From assembly GCA_002711465.1 (NCBI GenBank), contig PARL01000001.1, positions 23,968 through 30,399 of the forward strand: a stretch of DNA of 6,432 nucleotides, written 5' to 3'. The position numbers and the translations under genes were made by a program. The notes beneath the pieces are model-generated. The model did not search any database. It was not told the DNA's origin and worked only from the letters and a program-made list of their open reading frames with translations. Below are positions 1 to 6,122 of this stretch, piece by piece (the stretch's first letter is position 1; every line of letters starts with the position of its first letter). Source of the stretch: Fidelibacterota bacterium (GTDB lineage: Bacteria > Fidelibacterota > Marinisomatia > SCGC-AAA003-L08 > D37C17).

Positions 1-407
1 TCTGCTGCATCAACTTCTATATCTTCTGCAGACTTAGCTTTTGATTTCTTAGATAATTTCTTATCTTTTTTTCTTTGATTCCTCGACTCTTCATTTTTTT
101 GCCATTCTTCAAGTAATTTTTCTATTTCGCTATCTGATTTACCTTGTGTTATTAAATGCCACTTATAACTTAAACCAGTTCTTTTAAATAAAGAACCAAC
201 AGATTCAGATGGTATTGCGCCATCTTTAAGCCATTTAATGACTAAATCTTCTTTGATATTGCAGTCATGATTTGAACTTACAGGATTAAACCATCCTAAT
301 CTTTCAATTTCTCTTCCACTTCTGCGTTTACTTGAATCAATGGCTACTATTCTGTAAAAAGGACTTTTCTTTCTGCCCATTCTTTTAAATCTTATTTTAA
401 CTGCCAA
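1..407 (-). CDS. rpsP: 30S ribosomal protein S16, 3' end off the window, long basic C-terminal tail
   Basis: Component of the small ribosomal subunit that binds 16S rRNA and helps assembly of the 30S body. Read from a TTG start, 135 codons are visible before the frame leaves the window. The first ~80 residues match S16: N-terminal MAVKIRFKRMGRKKSPFYRI, then GREIERLGWFNP (31-42) and DGAIPSESVGSLFKRTGL (62-79). S16 is often only 80-90 residues; here the chain goes on with YKWHLITQGKSDSEIEKLLEEW (81-102) and then a lysine/serine-rich, probably disordered stretch with KKDKKLSKKSKAK (113-125), turning acidic near the edge. Similar extended S16 proteins are known in the Bacteroidota/FCB side of bacteria. 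The TTG is chosen because translation from it gives the family's exact N-terminus and a GGAG lies 6 bases upstream. The gene follows ffh on the same strand after 34 bases and is probably cotranscribed; rimM, trmD and rplS often follow in other genomes but are not visible here. Confidence 0.96.
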   Translation of the reverse strand, partial: MAVKIRFKRMGRKKSPFYRIVAIDSSKRRSGREIERLGWFNPVSSNHDCNIKEDLVIKWLKDGAIPSESVGSLFKRTGLSYKWHLITQGKSDSEIEKLLEEWQKNEESRNQRKKDKKLSKKSKAKSAEDIEVDAA

Positions 408-413
408 TGTTTA

Positions 414-420
414 CTCCTTC
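414..420 (-). promoter_or_regulatory. Shine-Dalgarno site of rpsP, decides the TTG start
   Basis: On the minus strand GAAGGAG ends 6 bases before the TTG at 407-405. This is the clearest ribosome binding site for any complete or near-complete gene in the window and supports TTG over the later ATG at codon 10, which would remove the conserved N-terminal beta strand of S16. Confidence 0.85.
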
Positions 421-441
421 CATAATTGAATTACAATGAAT

Positions 442-1764
442 TTAACCAAAATTAAATGGTAAATTCATATTATTTTTATTTTTCATTTTTTTGATCATTA
501 TTTTCATTTGATTAAATTGTTTTATCAATGTATTAACTTCCTGAACAGTTCTACCACTCCCATTTGCAATTCTTTTTCTTCTTGATCCATTAATTATTTC
601 TGGCTGAACTCTTTCTTTCTTTGTCATTGAATTTATAATTGCTTCAATCCATTTAAACTCATCTTCATTAATATTTACATTTTTCTTAATTTTTGAAAAT
701 CCTGGAATCATAGACATGATACTTGATAAAGATCCCATTTTCTTTATCTGATGGATTTGATTTTTATAATCCTCAAATGTAAATATACCTTCTTTTAATC
801 TTTGCGCACTATTAATAGCAATATCTTTATCAATAGTTTGCTCAGCTTTTTCAACTAAACTTATAATATCCCCCATACCTAAAATTCTTGATGCCATTCT
901 TTCTGGATGAAAAATTTCAAAGTTTTTTACTGACTCACCTACACCTATAAATTTAATTGGTTTACCTGTGCACTCTCTTAAAGATAATGCAGCACCACCT
1001 CTAGAATCACCATCTAATTTTGTTAAAATTATACCTGATATATCTAGACAACTATTAAATTCAACCGCAGAGTTAACTGCATCTTGTCCTGTCATACTAT
1101 CAGCCACATATATAATTTCATCTGGTTTTGAAATGTTTCTAATTTCTTTTATTTCATCCATTAATGAATCATCAATATGAAGTCTTCCAGCTGTATCAAT
1201 AATTAAACAATCAAAAGGTTTTGATTTAAAATATTCTAAACCTTTTTTAACCACATCTGTTGGTTGCTTACAATTATCAATAGAAAATGTTTCAATATCG
1301 TGTTCTGATGACAAAACTTTTAATTGTTCAACTGCAGCAGGTCTTTGAAGATCTGCAGCAATCAACAAAGATTTTCTATTTTTTTTATTCTTTAAATGAT
1401 AAGCTAATTTTACTGATGTGGTAGTTTTTCCTGAACCTTGAAGGCCAGCAAGTAAAATTACAGAAGGTTTTTTCTTGCAAAAATCATCTGTACTATGTTG
1501 ACTCCCAAGAAATTCAGTTAACTCATCTTTTAATAATTTTACAAATTGTTGGCCAGGCTTAATTGAGGTGAAAACTTTGTGACCCTTTGATTTATCTTTT
1601 ACTCTATTTATAAAAGATTTTGCAACTTTATAATTTACATCTGCCTCCAATAATGCTCTTCTTACGTCTCTTAAGGTAGCATCAATATTTGACTCTGTAA
1701 TTTTACCCTCACCTTTGATTGAGTTTAAAACTTTATTTAATCTTGTCTGTATTTGTTCAAACAT
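442..1764 (-). CDS. ffh: Signal recognition particle protein Ffh (SRP54 GTPase)
   Basis: GTPase of the signal recognition particle. It binds 4.5S RNA and the hydrophobic signal sequences of nascent chains and docks with FtsY to deliver ribosomes to the SecYEG translocon. The 440 residues are near the usual family length. The N domain has LRDVRRALLEADVNY (31-45). The G domain has the P-loop GLQGSGKTTT (107-116), the insertion-box region DLQRPAAVEQL (138-148), DTAGR (190-194), TKLDGDSRGGAAL (248-260) and GVGE (274-277). The M domain begins near GMGDIISLVEKA (296-307), with a methionine-bearing finger loop around MGSLSSIMSMIPG (343-355) and the RNA-binding SRRKRIANGSGRTVQEVN (394-411). All expected motifs are intact. 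The C-terminus is short and ends NLPFNFG. There is no Shine-Dalgarno site: the ATG follows an A-tract preceded by TATAAA. rpsP lies 34 bases downstream. The SRP RNA gene is not in this window. Confidence 0.98.
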   Translation of the reverse strand: MFEQIQTRLNKVLNSIKGEGKITESNIDATLRDVRRALLEADVNYKVAKSFINRVKDKSKGHKVFTSIKPGQQFVKLLKDELTEFLGSQHSTDDFCKKKPSVILLAGLQGSGKTTTSVKLAYHLKNKKNRKSLLIAADLQRPAAVEQLKVLSSEHDIETFSIDNCKQPTDVVKKGLEYFKSKPFDCLIIDTAGRLHIDDSLMDEIKEIRNISKPDEIIYVADSMTGQDAVNSAVEFNSCLDISGIILTKLDGDSRGGAALSLRECTGKPIKFIGVGESVKNFEIFHPERMASRILGMGDIISLVEKAEQTIDKDIAINSAQRLKEGIFTFEDYKNQIHQIKKMGSLSSIMSMIPGFSKIKKNVNINEDEFKWIEAIINSMTKKERVQPEIINGSRRKRIANGSGRTVQEVNTLIKQFNQMKIMIKKMKNKNNMNLPFNFG

Positions 1765-1859
1765 TTTTTTTTATAATTTTTAATTTAATTTATTTTACAG
1801 CCAGGTAATTTAATTCTCTCGACTTAACTCTGCAAGAGAATAAAAAATTCTATGAGATC
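1765..1859 (-). promoter_or_regulatory. Leader region of ffh with weak promoter-like elements
   Basis: This 95-base gap separates the glycosyltransferase stop from the ffh start, both on the minus strand. Two -10-like hexamers are visible on the minus strand. TAAAAT at 1797-1792 is preceded by TG and lies 27 bases before the ATG. TATAAA at 1775-1770 ends only 5 bases before the ATG, which would give a nearly leaderless message. Neither has a convincing -35. An inverted repeat ATTCTCT/AGAGAAT (1813-1819 with 1835-1841, 15-base loop) is present, but no T-run follows it on either strand, so it is not a normal intrinsic terminator. Read-through from the upstream gene is equally possible. Confidence 0.3.
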
Positions 1860-2969
1860 TTATTTTTTTAATATAACACTTCGAAATTCAGAACTAATTT
1901 TATTCCATTCAAAATCCTCAGCAAAACTTTTTAAATCTTTTAGATTTTTTGGATTTTTGATTTGATCTATAATTAATTTAGAAAATTCAAAATGCGTAGT
2001 AGCTAATGAAAAATTATTGTTTAATTTTTTTAGATCCTCATTAAAATCCGTCATAACAATAGGTTTTTCCATCAAAGAATATTCAAATATTTTATTTGGT
2101 AAAATAAACTTAGATAAATTATTTTTTTTAAATGGTATGATGCATACGTCAGCATAACTTAAATATTTTCCAATATCAGAATAGTTTATACTTGATATAT
2201 AATTAACATTTTTACACTGTCTAATTCTATTGAAATCTTTTTTGATTTGCCTTTTAATAGTACCAATGAATATAAATTTAATATCAGATAGGTCTGAAAT
2301 TACATTTTGTATCAACTTGTAATCTAACCTAGTATCAATTGAACCAATGTACATAACAATTTTTTCATTATGTTTTTCAATTACATCATTGTTGGATGAT
2401 TTTAATAGCAATTTTGAATCTACACCATTTGATATTATTTTAATTTTTTTATGATATTCTTCTGGTATGAAATATTTATATGAATCAAATGGTATAATGA
2501 TCTTATCTGAAAATTTTAAAGTTTCGTTGAAATAGTACAATTTATTTTTCGAGTTTGGAAATGCAAGAGGATTATCATTACAATCGTATACTATATCAAC
2601 ATTTAATTTTTCTTTTAACTTTATTAAAGATTTAATCCAATATACATTTGAGATAACTAATACATCAGGATTAAATTTTGTGTTGGTTAAAAGTTTTTTT
2701 AATAAATAGTTCCCAATTTTTTTTAAAATATATTTCATTGGAAAAAAATTTAAAAAGATATTAATAAATCCCACATCAGAATTTTGTATTTGGGGTATCG
2801 TTATGTATTTTATATTCTTTTCAATAGATATATTAAAATTATTTTTTAAATTAAATGATATAGGTTCTACAAATAAAATCTCATCACTATCTTTAAAATT
2901 AGATAGTATATGTTGTTTTCGAGTCCTTAAATAGGACCATTTTATCTCTGAGAACCAAATAATTTTCAT
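1860..2969 (-). CDS. GT-B glycosyltransferase (GT4-like)
   Basis: Predicted cytoplasmic or membrane-associated glycosyltransferase of the two-Rossmann-domain GT-B fold, resembling enzymes that build cell-surface polysaccharides; donor and acceptor cannot be read from the sequence. The start MKIIWFSEIKW is a typical N-terminal beta strand. Family-like features are IVYDCNDNPLAFPNS (126-140), similar to the YDxxDxxxxFP segment of TuaH-like enzymes; NGVD (181-184), which opens the C-terminal domain; YIGSIDTRLDY (207-217); and YADVCIIPF (272-280), followed by the nucleotide-sugar-binding part with LPNKIFEYSLMEKPIVMTD (290-308). The 369 residues fit a full-length enzyme, with no signal peptide or clear membrane span. 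Many asparagines and lysines reflect the A+T-rich genome. The ATG lies 17 bases from the divergent yfhO-like gene, and no Shine-Dalgarno site is visible. ffh follows after 95 bases. A hexose or uronic acid transferase for an exopolysaccharide or O-antigen is the likeliest role, by inference only. Confidence 0.85.
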   Translation of the reverse strand: MKIIWFSEIKWSYLRTRKQHILSNFKDSDEILFVEPISFNLKNNFNISIEKNIKYITIPQIQNSDVGFINIFLNFFPMKYILKKIGNYLLKKLLTNTKFNPDVLVISNVYWIKSLIKLKEKLNVDIVYDCNDNPLAFPNSKNKLYYFNETLKFSDKIIIPFDSYKYFIPEEYHKKIKIISNGVDSKLLLKSSNNDVIEKHNEKIVMYIGSIDTRLDYKLIQNVISDLSDIKFIFIGTIKRQIKKDFNRIRQCKNVNYISSINYSDIGKYLSYADVCIIPFKKNNLSKFILPNKIFEYSLMEKPIVMTDFNEDLKKLNNNFSLATTHFEFSKLIIDQIKNPKNLKDLKSFAEDFEWNKISSEFRSVILKK

Positions 2970-2986
2970 TTTATTATAAATTTTAT
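2970..2986. promoter_or_regulatory. 17-base divergent start region with A/T palindrome, possible shared -10
   Basis: The glycosyltransferase (minus) and the yfhO-like gene (plus) start 17 bases apart. TATAAA (2975-2980) and TTTATA (2982-2987) form a perfect palindrome around T2981, so each strand carries a TATAAA. The plus-strand copy ends 6 bases before the ATG at 2987, which places the expected transcription start on the A of the start codon. On the minus strand there is also a consensus TATAAT at 2978-2973. No Shine-Dalgarno sequence fits in the gap. This suggests leaderless or near-leaderless transcripts, but chance palindromes are common in sequence this rich in A and T, and no -35 match was found. 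Confidence 0.4.
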
Positions 2987-5263
2987 ATGAATTTATTAAA
3001 AAATATTAAAATAGATAAATCTAAAATAACACAACTAGGTTATGTTTTAACTACATTATTTGTGTTGACAGTAATTTTATACAGAAATTTTGTTACAGGA
3101 AGTCAAATTTTTGCCTCAAGCGACTATTTTGCACCTAAAATGATTTCTGAATCTATTAAAAATCTACAAATTATATATGGAGAATACCCATTTTGGCTCC
3201 CTTCCATATTTGGTGGAATGCCTACAGTCCATTCATTACAAAATATTTCTAATTATTATTTTCCAAATTATGTATTAGATATTTTAAAAATATTTTCAAC
3301 ACCTGAAATATGGACACAGTTATTACACCTTATTTTTGGAGGAATGGGAGTTTATATATTACTAAAATTCTTAAAAACTAATTCATGGACTGCAATAATT
3401 GGAGCAATCTCCTTTTTAATGATACCTTACATGAATGTATGCATCGTTCATGGTCACGGAAGTCAAATAATGACTGCATCCTATTTTCCGTGGGTTTGCA
3501 TTTCCTTATTTAGATTGAGAGAAAACATAACTATCAAAAATTTAGGTTTGTTAGCCATACTTATTGGCTTTCAATTACAAAGAGGTCATATACAAATTGC
3601 TTATTATACCTGGATAATGATTGGTATTTTTGTGTTATTTTCTATCGTTTCAAATAGAACTCAATTCAAATTTTACTATTATATATTAATTTCTCTATGT
3701 TCTGGATTTCTAATGTCTATATCCATTATATGGCCAAGTTATCTTTATTCTGAACACTCCATCAGAAGTATTTCTAATGGCGGTGCTGCTTTTGAATATG
3801 CGACTAATTGGTCATTTTCATTTTCAGAGATGATTACTTTTTTAGTTCCATCATTTTATGGTTTTGGTGGATCAACATATTGGGGAACTATTGAACCCGC
3901 AATGACAGATTTTCCAAACTATTTAGGATTGTTAACTATAATCTTTGTGATTTATAGTCTAATCATGAAAAATAAAAACTATTATTTTTTATTTTTTATA
4001 GTAAATTCATTTTTCTTTTTATTGCTTTCAATGGGTAAAAATTTCTTTTTATTTGAAGATATTTTTAATCTTCTTCCATTTTTTAATAAATTTCGCGTGC
4101 CAATGATGAGTCTTATGATGTTTCAATTTTCTTTCGTTATAATTTCAGCAATTGGTTTACAACTTTTCATAGATAATATAAATAATAAAAAACACATTCA
4201 ATCTTTAGTTTCAATTGCCACGTTTATTGGACTTGTTCTATTATTTATCAAATTTGTAACAGTTAATACAATAAATTTAAATTCTTCAATTAGTTATATT
4301 GTAAAGCAAATGATTCATGATGACTTAAATAGATCTCTTTTAATAATTATATTATTCATATCAGTTACGGGATATTTATTGTATAGTACAATTAAAAAGA
4401 CGCATATTTTAGCGATAATATTAATTCTTACATGCATTGATATGTATTTTATAAACAATAAAATAATAAATTATAATAATGTTATATTAAATTCTAAATC
4501 TATAGAAAATGTATTAAAGCCTCTAAATACCCTAAAATCAACAAACGTTATTAGTAGCATACCATCGAGATCAATATCATTTACTGGATACAATGGTATA
4601 AGAAATTGGATGTCTTATACTAATCTACAAGACATAACAGGTTACCATCCTGCAAAATTAAAAAATTATGGTTTATTTGAACCTTACCTTAATACAAATA
4701 TCGGTAGAAATTTATTTAAGATGCTTAATGTTGAAAATATTGTTAATTGGAATGGTGAATGGGAAATTAGTTCAACATTACAAAATTTAGAACCGTTAGA
4801 TAGAATATTTATGATTGATAATCTTATTAATTACAATAAAGATGAAGAATTATTAATAGCTATGAATAGCGATAATTTTGATCCACGTAAAACATCATAC
4901 ACAAAAAATAGCATTCCTTTTTTTAATAAACCAAATACATCCTCGAATGTAAAAATTCTAAAATGGACACCTAATCACATTTTAATTGAAACTAATTCAA
5001 ATGTCCCAATATTAGTTGGTTTAAGTGAGATTTATTATCCTAATTGGGAAATCGCAAGTCACGATATTGATATCATTGAAATTAATGGATTATTACGTTC
5101 TTTTGTAGCGCCTAAAGGTAGTCATAAAATTAAAATGGTATTTAATTATGATGATATTTATTATTCTTCTATAATTAGTAAATTTATCTTCCTTTTAATG
5201 CTTTTTTTAACCTTATCCACAAAAATATCCACAATTTTCAAAAGTAAAAATGAAAGTAGCTAA
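2987..5263 (+). CDS. YfhO-family polytopic membrane protein, probable GT-C type glycosyltransferase
   Basis: Large integral membrane protein of the YfhO family. In Bacillus and Listeria relatives, members act in glycosylation of lipoteichoic acid outside the membrane, taking sugar from a lipid carrier; the acceptor here is unknown. The 758 residues show an N-terminal membrane helix (~17-32), an extracytoplasmic loop with FASSDYFAP (42-50) resembling the acidic first loop of GT-C enzymes, and then about a dozen further helices between ~108 and 490. A soluble region (~490-725) follows, then a last helix (~728-747). The soluble part has family-like features: DITGYHPAKLKNYG (549-562), FKMLNVENIVN (577-587), and the C-terminal Ig-like module with EIYYPNWEI (681-689), LLRSFVAPKGSHKIKMVFNY (702-721). 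The start fits a divergent partner only 17 bases away; no Shine-Dalgarno site is present. A DUF2007-type gene starts 2 bases after the stop. The family is well supported; the reaction is inferred. Confidence 0.88.
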   Translation: MNLLKNIKIDKSKITQLGYVLTTLFVLTVILYRNFVTGSQIFASSDYFAPKMISESIKNLQIIYGEYPFWLPSIFGGMPTVHSLQNISNYYFPNYVLDILKIFSTPEIWTQLLHLIFGGMGVYILLKFLKTNSWTAIIGAISFLMIPYMNVCIVHGHGSQIMTASYFPWVCISLFRLRENITIKNLGLLAILIGFQLQRGHIQIAYYTWIMIGIFVLFSIVSNRTQFKFYYYILISLCSGFLMSISIIWPSYLYSEHSIRSISNGGAAFEYATNWSFSFSEMITFLVPSFYGFGGSTYWGTIEPAMTDFPNYLGLLTIIFVIYSLIMKNKNYYFLFFIVNSFFFLLLSMGKNFFLFEDIFNLLPFFNKFRVPMMSLMMFQFSFVIISAIGLQLFIDNINNKKHIQSLVSIATFIGLVLLFIKFVTVNTINLNSSISYIVKQMIHDDLNRSLLIIILFISVTGYLLYSTIKKTHILAIILILTCIDMYFINNKIINYNNVILNSKSIENVLKPLNTLKSTNVISSIPSRSISFTGYNGIRNWMSYTNLQDITGYHPAKLKNYGLFEPYLNTNIGRNLFKMLNVENIVNWNGEWEISSTLQNLEPLDRIFMIDNLINYNKDEELLIAMNSDNFDPRKTSYTKNSIPFFNKPNTSSNVKILKWTPNHILIETNSNVPILVGLSEIYYPNWEIASHDIDIIEINGLLRSFVAPKGSHKIKMVFNYDDIYYSSIISKFIFLLMLFLTLSTKISTIFKSKNESS
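5213..5233 (+). other. Two DnaA-box-like 9-mers inside the end of the yfhO-like gene
   Basis: TTATCCACA (5213-5221) is a perfect match to the classical DnaA box, and ATATCCACA (5225-5233) differs at one position. They lie in the same orientation with starts 12 bases apart. Both are in coding sequence and encode the repeated Ser-Thr of LSTKIST, so codon repetition explains them just as well. I saw no further boxes nearby, and no origin-like gene context (dnaA, dnaN, parAB) is in the window. Confidence 0.25.
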
Positions 5264-5265
5264 AA

Positions 5266-5577
5266 TTGAACTACACCATTGTTTATAGAGCAGAAAATTC
5301 ATATGAAGCAAATTTTATCAAGGGTATTCTTAGAGTTTATTCTATTGAATCTAAACTTTTAGGAGATAATCTTTCAATTGCAGTTGGAGAACTTCCTGTT
5401 GATGCTATGCAAGTTGATATTTTAGTTGAAAATACTAATTTAGTTAAAACAAAAAAAATTTTACGTGATTATAAAAATAATTTAACTAACAAAAAATTAA
5501 AAGACCGTAATTGTATAAATTGCAATGAATTAATACCATCATCATTTGAAAAATGCTGGAATTGTGGCACTCAATAA
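5266..5577 (+). CDS. DUF2007-domain protein with C-terminal zinc ribbon
   Basis: Small soluble protein of 103 residues. The N-terminal part has the look of the DUF2007 family (named a putative prokaryotic signal-transducing protein), with a ferredoxin-like alpha-beta pattern: YTIVYRAENSYEANFIKGIL (3-22), an IESKLLGDN stretch (27-35), and GELPVDAMQVDILVEN (41-56). After a lysine-rich linker comes a short zinc ribbon with CINC (83-86) and CWNC (97-100), four cysteines that could bind one zinc ion. The biochemical role of the family is not established. The TTG start is chosen because the family begins right at this strand, an in-frame TAG lies just upstream (5257-5259), and the gene begins 2 bases after the yfhO-like stop. 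That spacing suggests translational coupling; only a weak GAAAG (5252-5256) could serve as a ribosome site. Its tight linkage to a membrane glycosyltransferase may be functional or merely operonic. Confidence 0.85.
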   Translation: MNYTIVYRAENSYEANFIKGILRVYSIESKLLGDNLSIAVGELPVDAMQVDILVENTNLVKTKKILRDYKNNLTNKKLKDRNCINCNELIPSSFEKCWNCGTQ

Positions 5578-5597
5578 TTATTTAATGAATTTTAATT

Positions 5598-5981
5598 ATG
5601 CTTTCTAAACAACAAAAAATATTTTATAAAAAAATGTTCTTTTTTAGCGCCATTTACAATTGGATTATTTCTATATCATTTTTTTTTGGATATAAAGCTA
5701 TTCTTCCTTTATTAAGCATGAAACCACCTATCTACTCCGTATTTTTACTAATTATGTTATTTTTTGTTTTTGTTATTGGAATGGGATATTATTGGGTATC
5801 TTCTGACATAAATAAAAATCACGATATTATTAAAATGGGTGCTTTGATGAAATTAGGGGTTGTTGTACTTATTTCATGGGCATGTTTATCCAATCAAATT
5901 CACCCCATTCTTATAGTGCCTGCTATTGGTGACCTAATATTTATCTTATTTTTTATTAGTTTTTTAAAAGAATATAAATAA
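5598..5981 (+). CDS. Small four-helix integral membrane protein of unknown function
   Basis: 127-residue protein with four predicted membrane helices at about 13-33, 46-67, 81-98 and 103-123, a lysine-rich N-terminus and a charged C-terminus (KEYK). The loop after helix 2 has GMGYYWVSSDINKNHDIIKMGALMKLGVV (61-89 region). From memory, a G-x-GY-x-x-VS-x-D-x-x-x-N plus GA-x-x-KL pattern of this kind recurs in uncharacterised small membrane proteins of other bacteria; I cannot assign a named family. It lies 20 bases after the DUF2007-type gene on the same strand and is the last gene of the presumed operon. No Shine-Dalgarno site is visible before the ATG, which follows a TTTAATGAATTTTAATT stretch. 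Nothing in it points to an enzyme: there are no catalytic motifs and only two cysteine/histidine-bearing loops. Coding status is well supported by the helical pattern and operon position. Confidence 0.75.
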   Translation: MLSKQQKIFYKKMFFFSAIYNWIISISFFFGYKAILPLLSMKPPIYSVFLLIMLFFVFVIGMGYYWVSSDINKNHDIIKMGALMKLGVVVLISWACLSNQIHPILIVPAIGDLIFILFFISFLKEYK

Positions 5982-6005
5982 TTACAATTTTTTATAAATT
6001 ACAAA

Positions 6006-6087
6006 AAGGAGTTTTTTAATGATTTTATAGTAAGCCTATGGAATTGAAACGGAAATAGCAATTCCTAATGACCATATGAAACCTTAA
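6006..6087 (+). pseudogene. Possible small-gene remnant: strong ribosome site, ATG, then two in-frame stops
   Basis: AAGGAG (6006-6011) sits 7 bases before ATG at 6019, the best ribosome binding arrangement on the plus strand of this window. The frame reads Met-Ile-Leu, then TAG (6028) and TAA (6031), and then stays open as AYGIETEIAIPNDHMKP to a TAA at 6085-6087. The segment after the stops has protein-like composition, while its immediate surroundings are nearly all A and T. It may be a decayed small gene, a three-codon leader peptide, or chance. I recognise no family in the peptide, and the same bases also form an inverted repeat. Confidence 0.25.
6040..6065. repeat. Perfect inverted repeat, 7-base arms, 12-base loop
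   Basis: GGAATTG (6040-6046) pairs with CAATTCC (6059-6065) around a 12-base loop. Lying between convergent genes, it could fold in RNA from either strand and act as a weak terminator or a 3'-end stabiliser. No adjacent run of T supports a standard intrinsic terminator. Confidence 0.45.
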
Positions 6088-6112
6088 ATAACTTCAAATT
6101 TTTGTTTCATAT
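6074..6112. repeat. Perfect inverted repeat, 9-base arms, 21-base loop
   Basis: ATATGAAAC (6074-6082) pairs with GTTTCATAT (6104-6112). On the minus strand it begins 11 bases after the stop of the PLP enzyme gene, so it is the natural candidate for that gene's transcript end. The loop is long and the stem holds only two G:C pairs, so stability is modest. The plus-strand arm on the right is followed by a T-rich but interrupted stretch. Confidence 0.4.
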
Positions 6113-6122
6113 TAACTTCAAT

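Larger units (their letters stand above)
5982..6122. other. Intergenic region between convergent genes
   Basis: This 141-base gap lies between the stop of the four-helix membrane protein (plus) and the stop of the PLP enzyme (minus). It should carry terminators for both, but I see no classical GC-rich hairpin with a T-run. It contains a strong Shine-Dalgarno/ATG leading to a broken frame (6006-6087), two perfect inverted repeats, and the direct repeat TAACTTCAA (6089-6097 and 6113-6121). These are listed separately. Confidence 0.6.

Noticed and set aside
378..380. ATG at codon 10 as the rpsP start
   Set aside because: It would delete the conserved MAVKIRFKR strand of S16, while the upstream TTG has a well-spaced GGAG.
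968..1180. A 70-codon plus-strand open frame
   Set aside because: It lies wholly inside ffh on the opposite strand, over the conserved G-domain motifs, and has no ribosome site or recognisable protein features.
1813..1841. Inverted repeat ATTCTCT/AGAGAAT between the glycosyltransferase and ffh as an intrinsic terminator
   Set aside because: The arms have only two G:C pairs (the rest A:T), the loop is 15 bases, and no T-run follows on the minus strand; the nearby T-run lies before the stem, not after it.
1765..1859. SRP (4.5S) RNA gene next to ffh
   Set aside because: No GGAA-tetraloop hairpin with the conserved SRP RNA flanks was seen, and the gap is too short and too A+T-rich.
6003..6017. 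AAAAAGGAGTTTTTT as a terminator hairpin
   Set aside because: The stem would be A:T pairs only around a four-base GGAG loop, too weak for termination; the Shine-Dalgarno reading fits better.
5982..6122. tRNA or other standard structured RNA gene in the convergent gap
   Set aside because: No cloverleaf, T-loop (GTTCGA-type) or other conserved RNA signature was found by eye.
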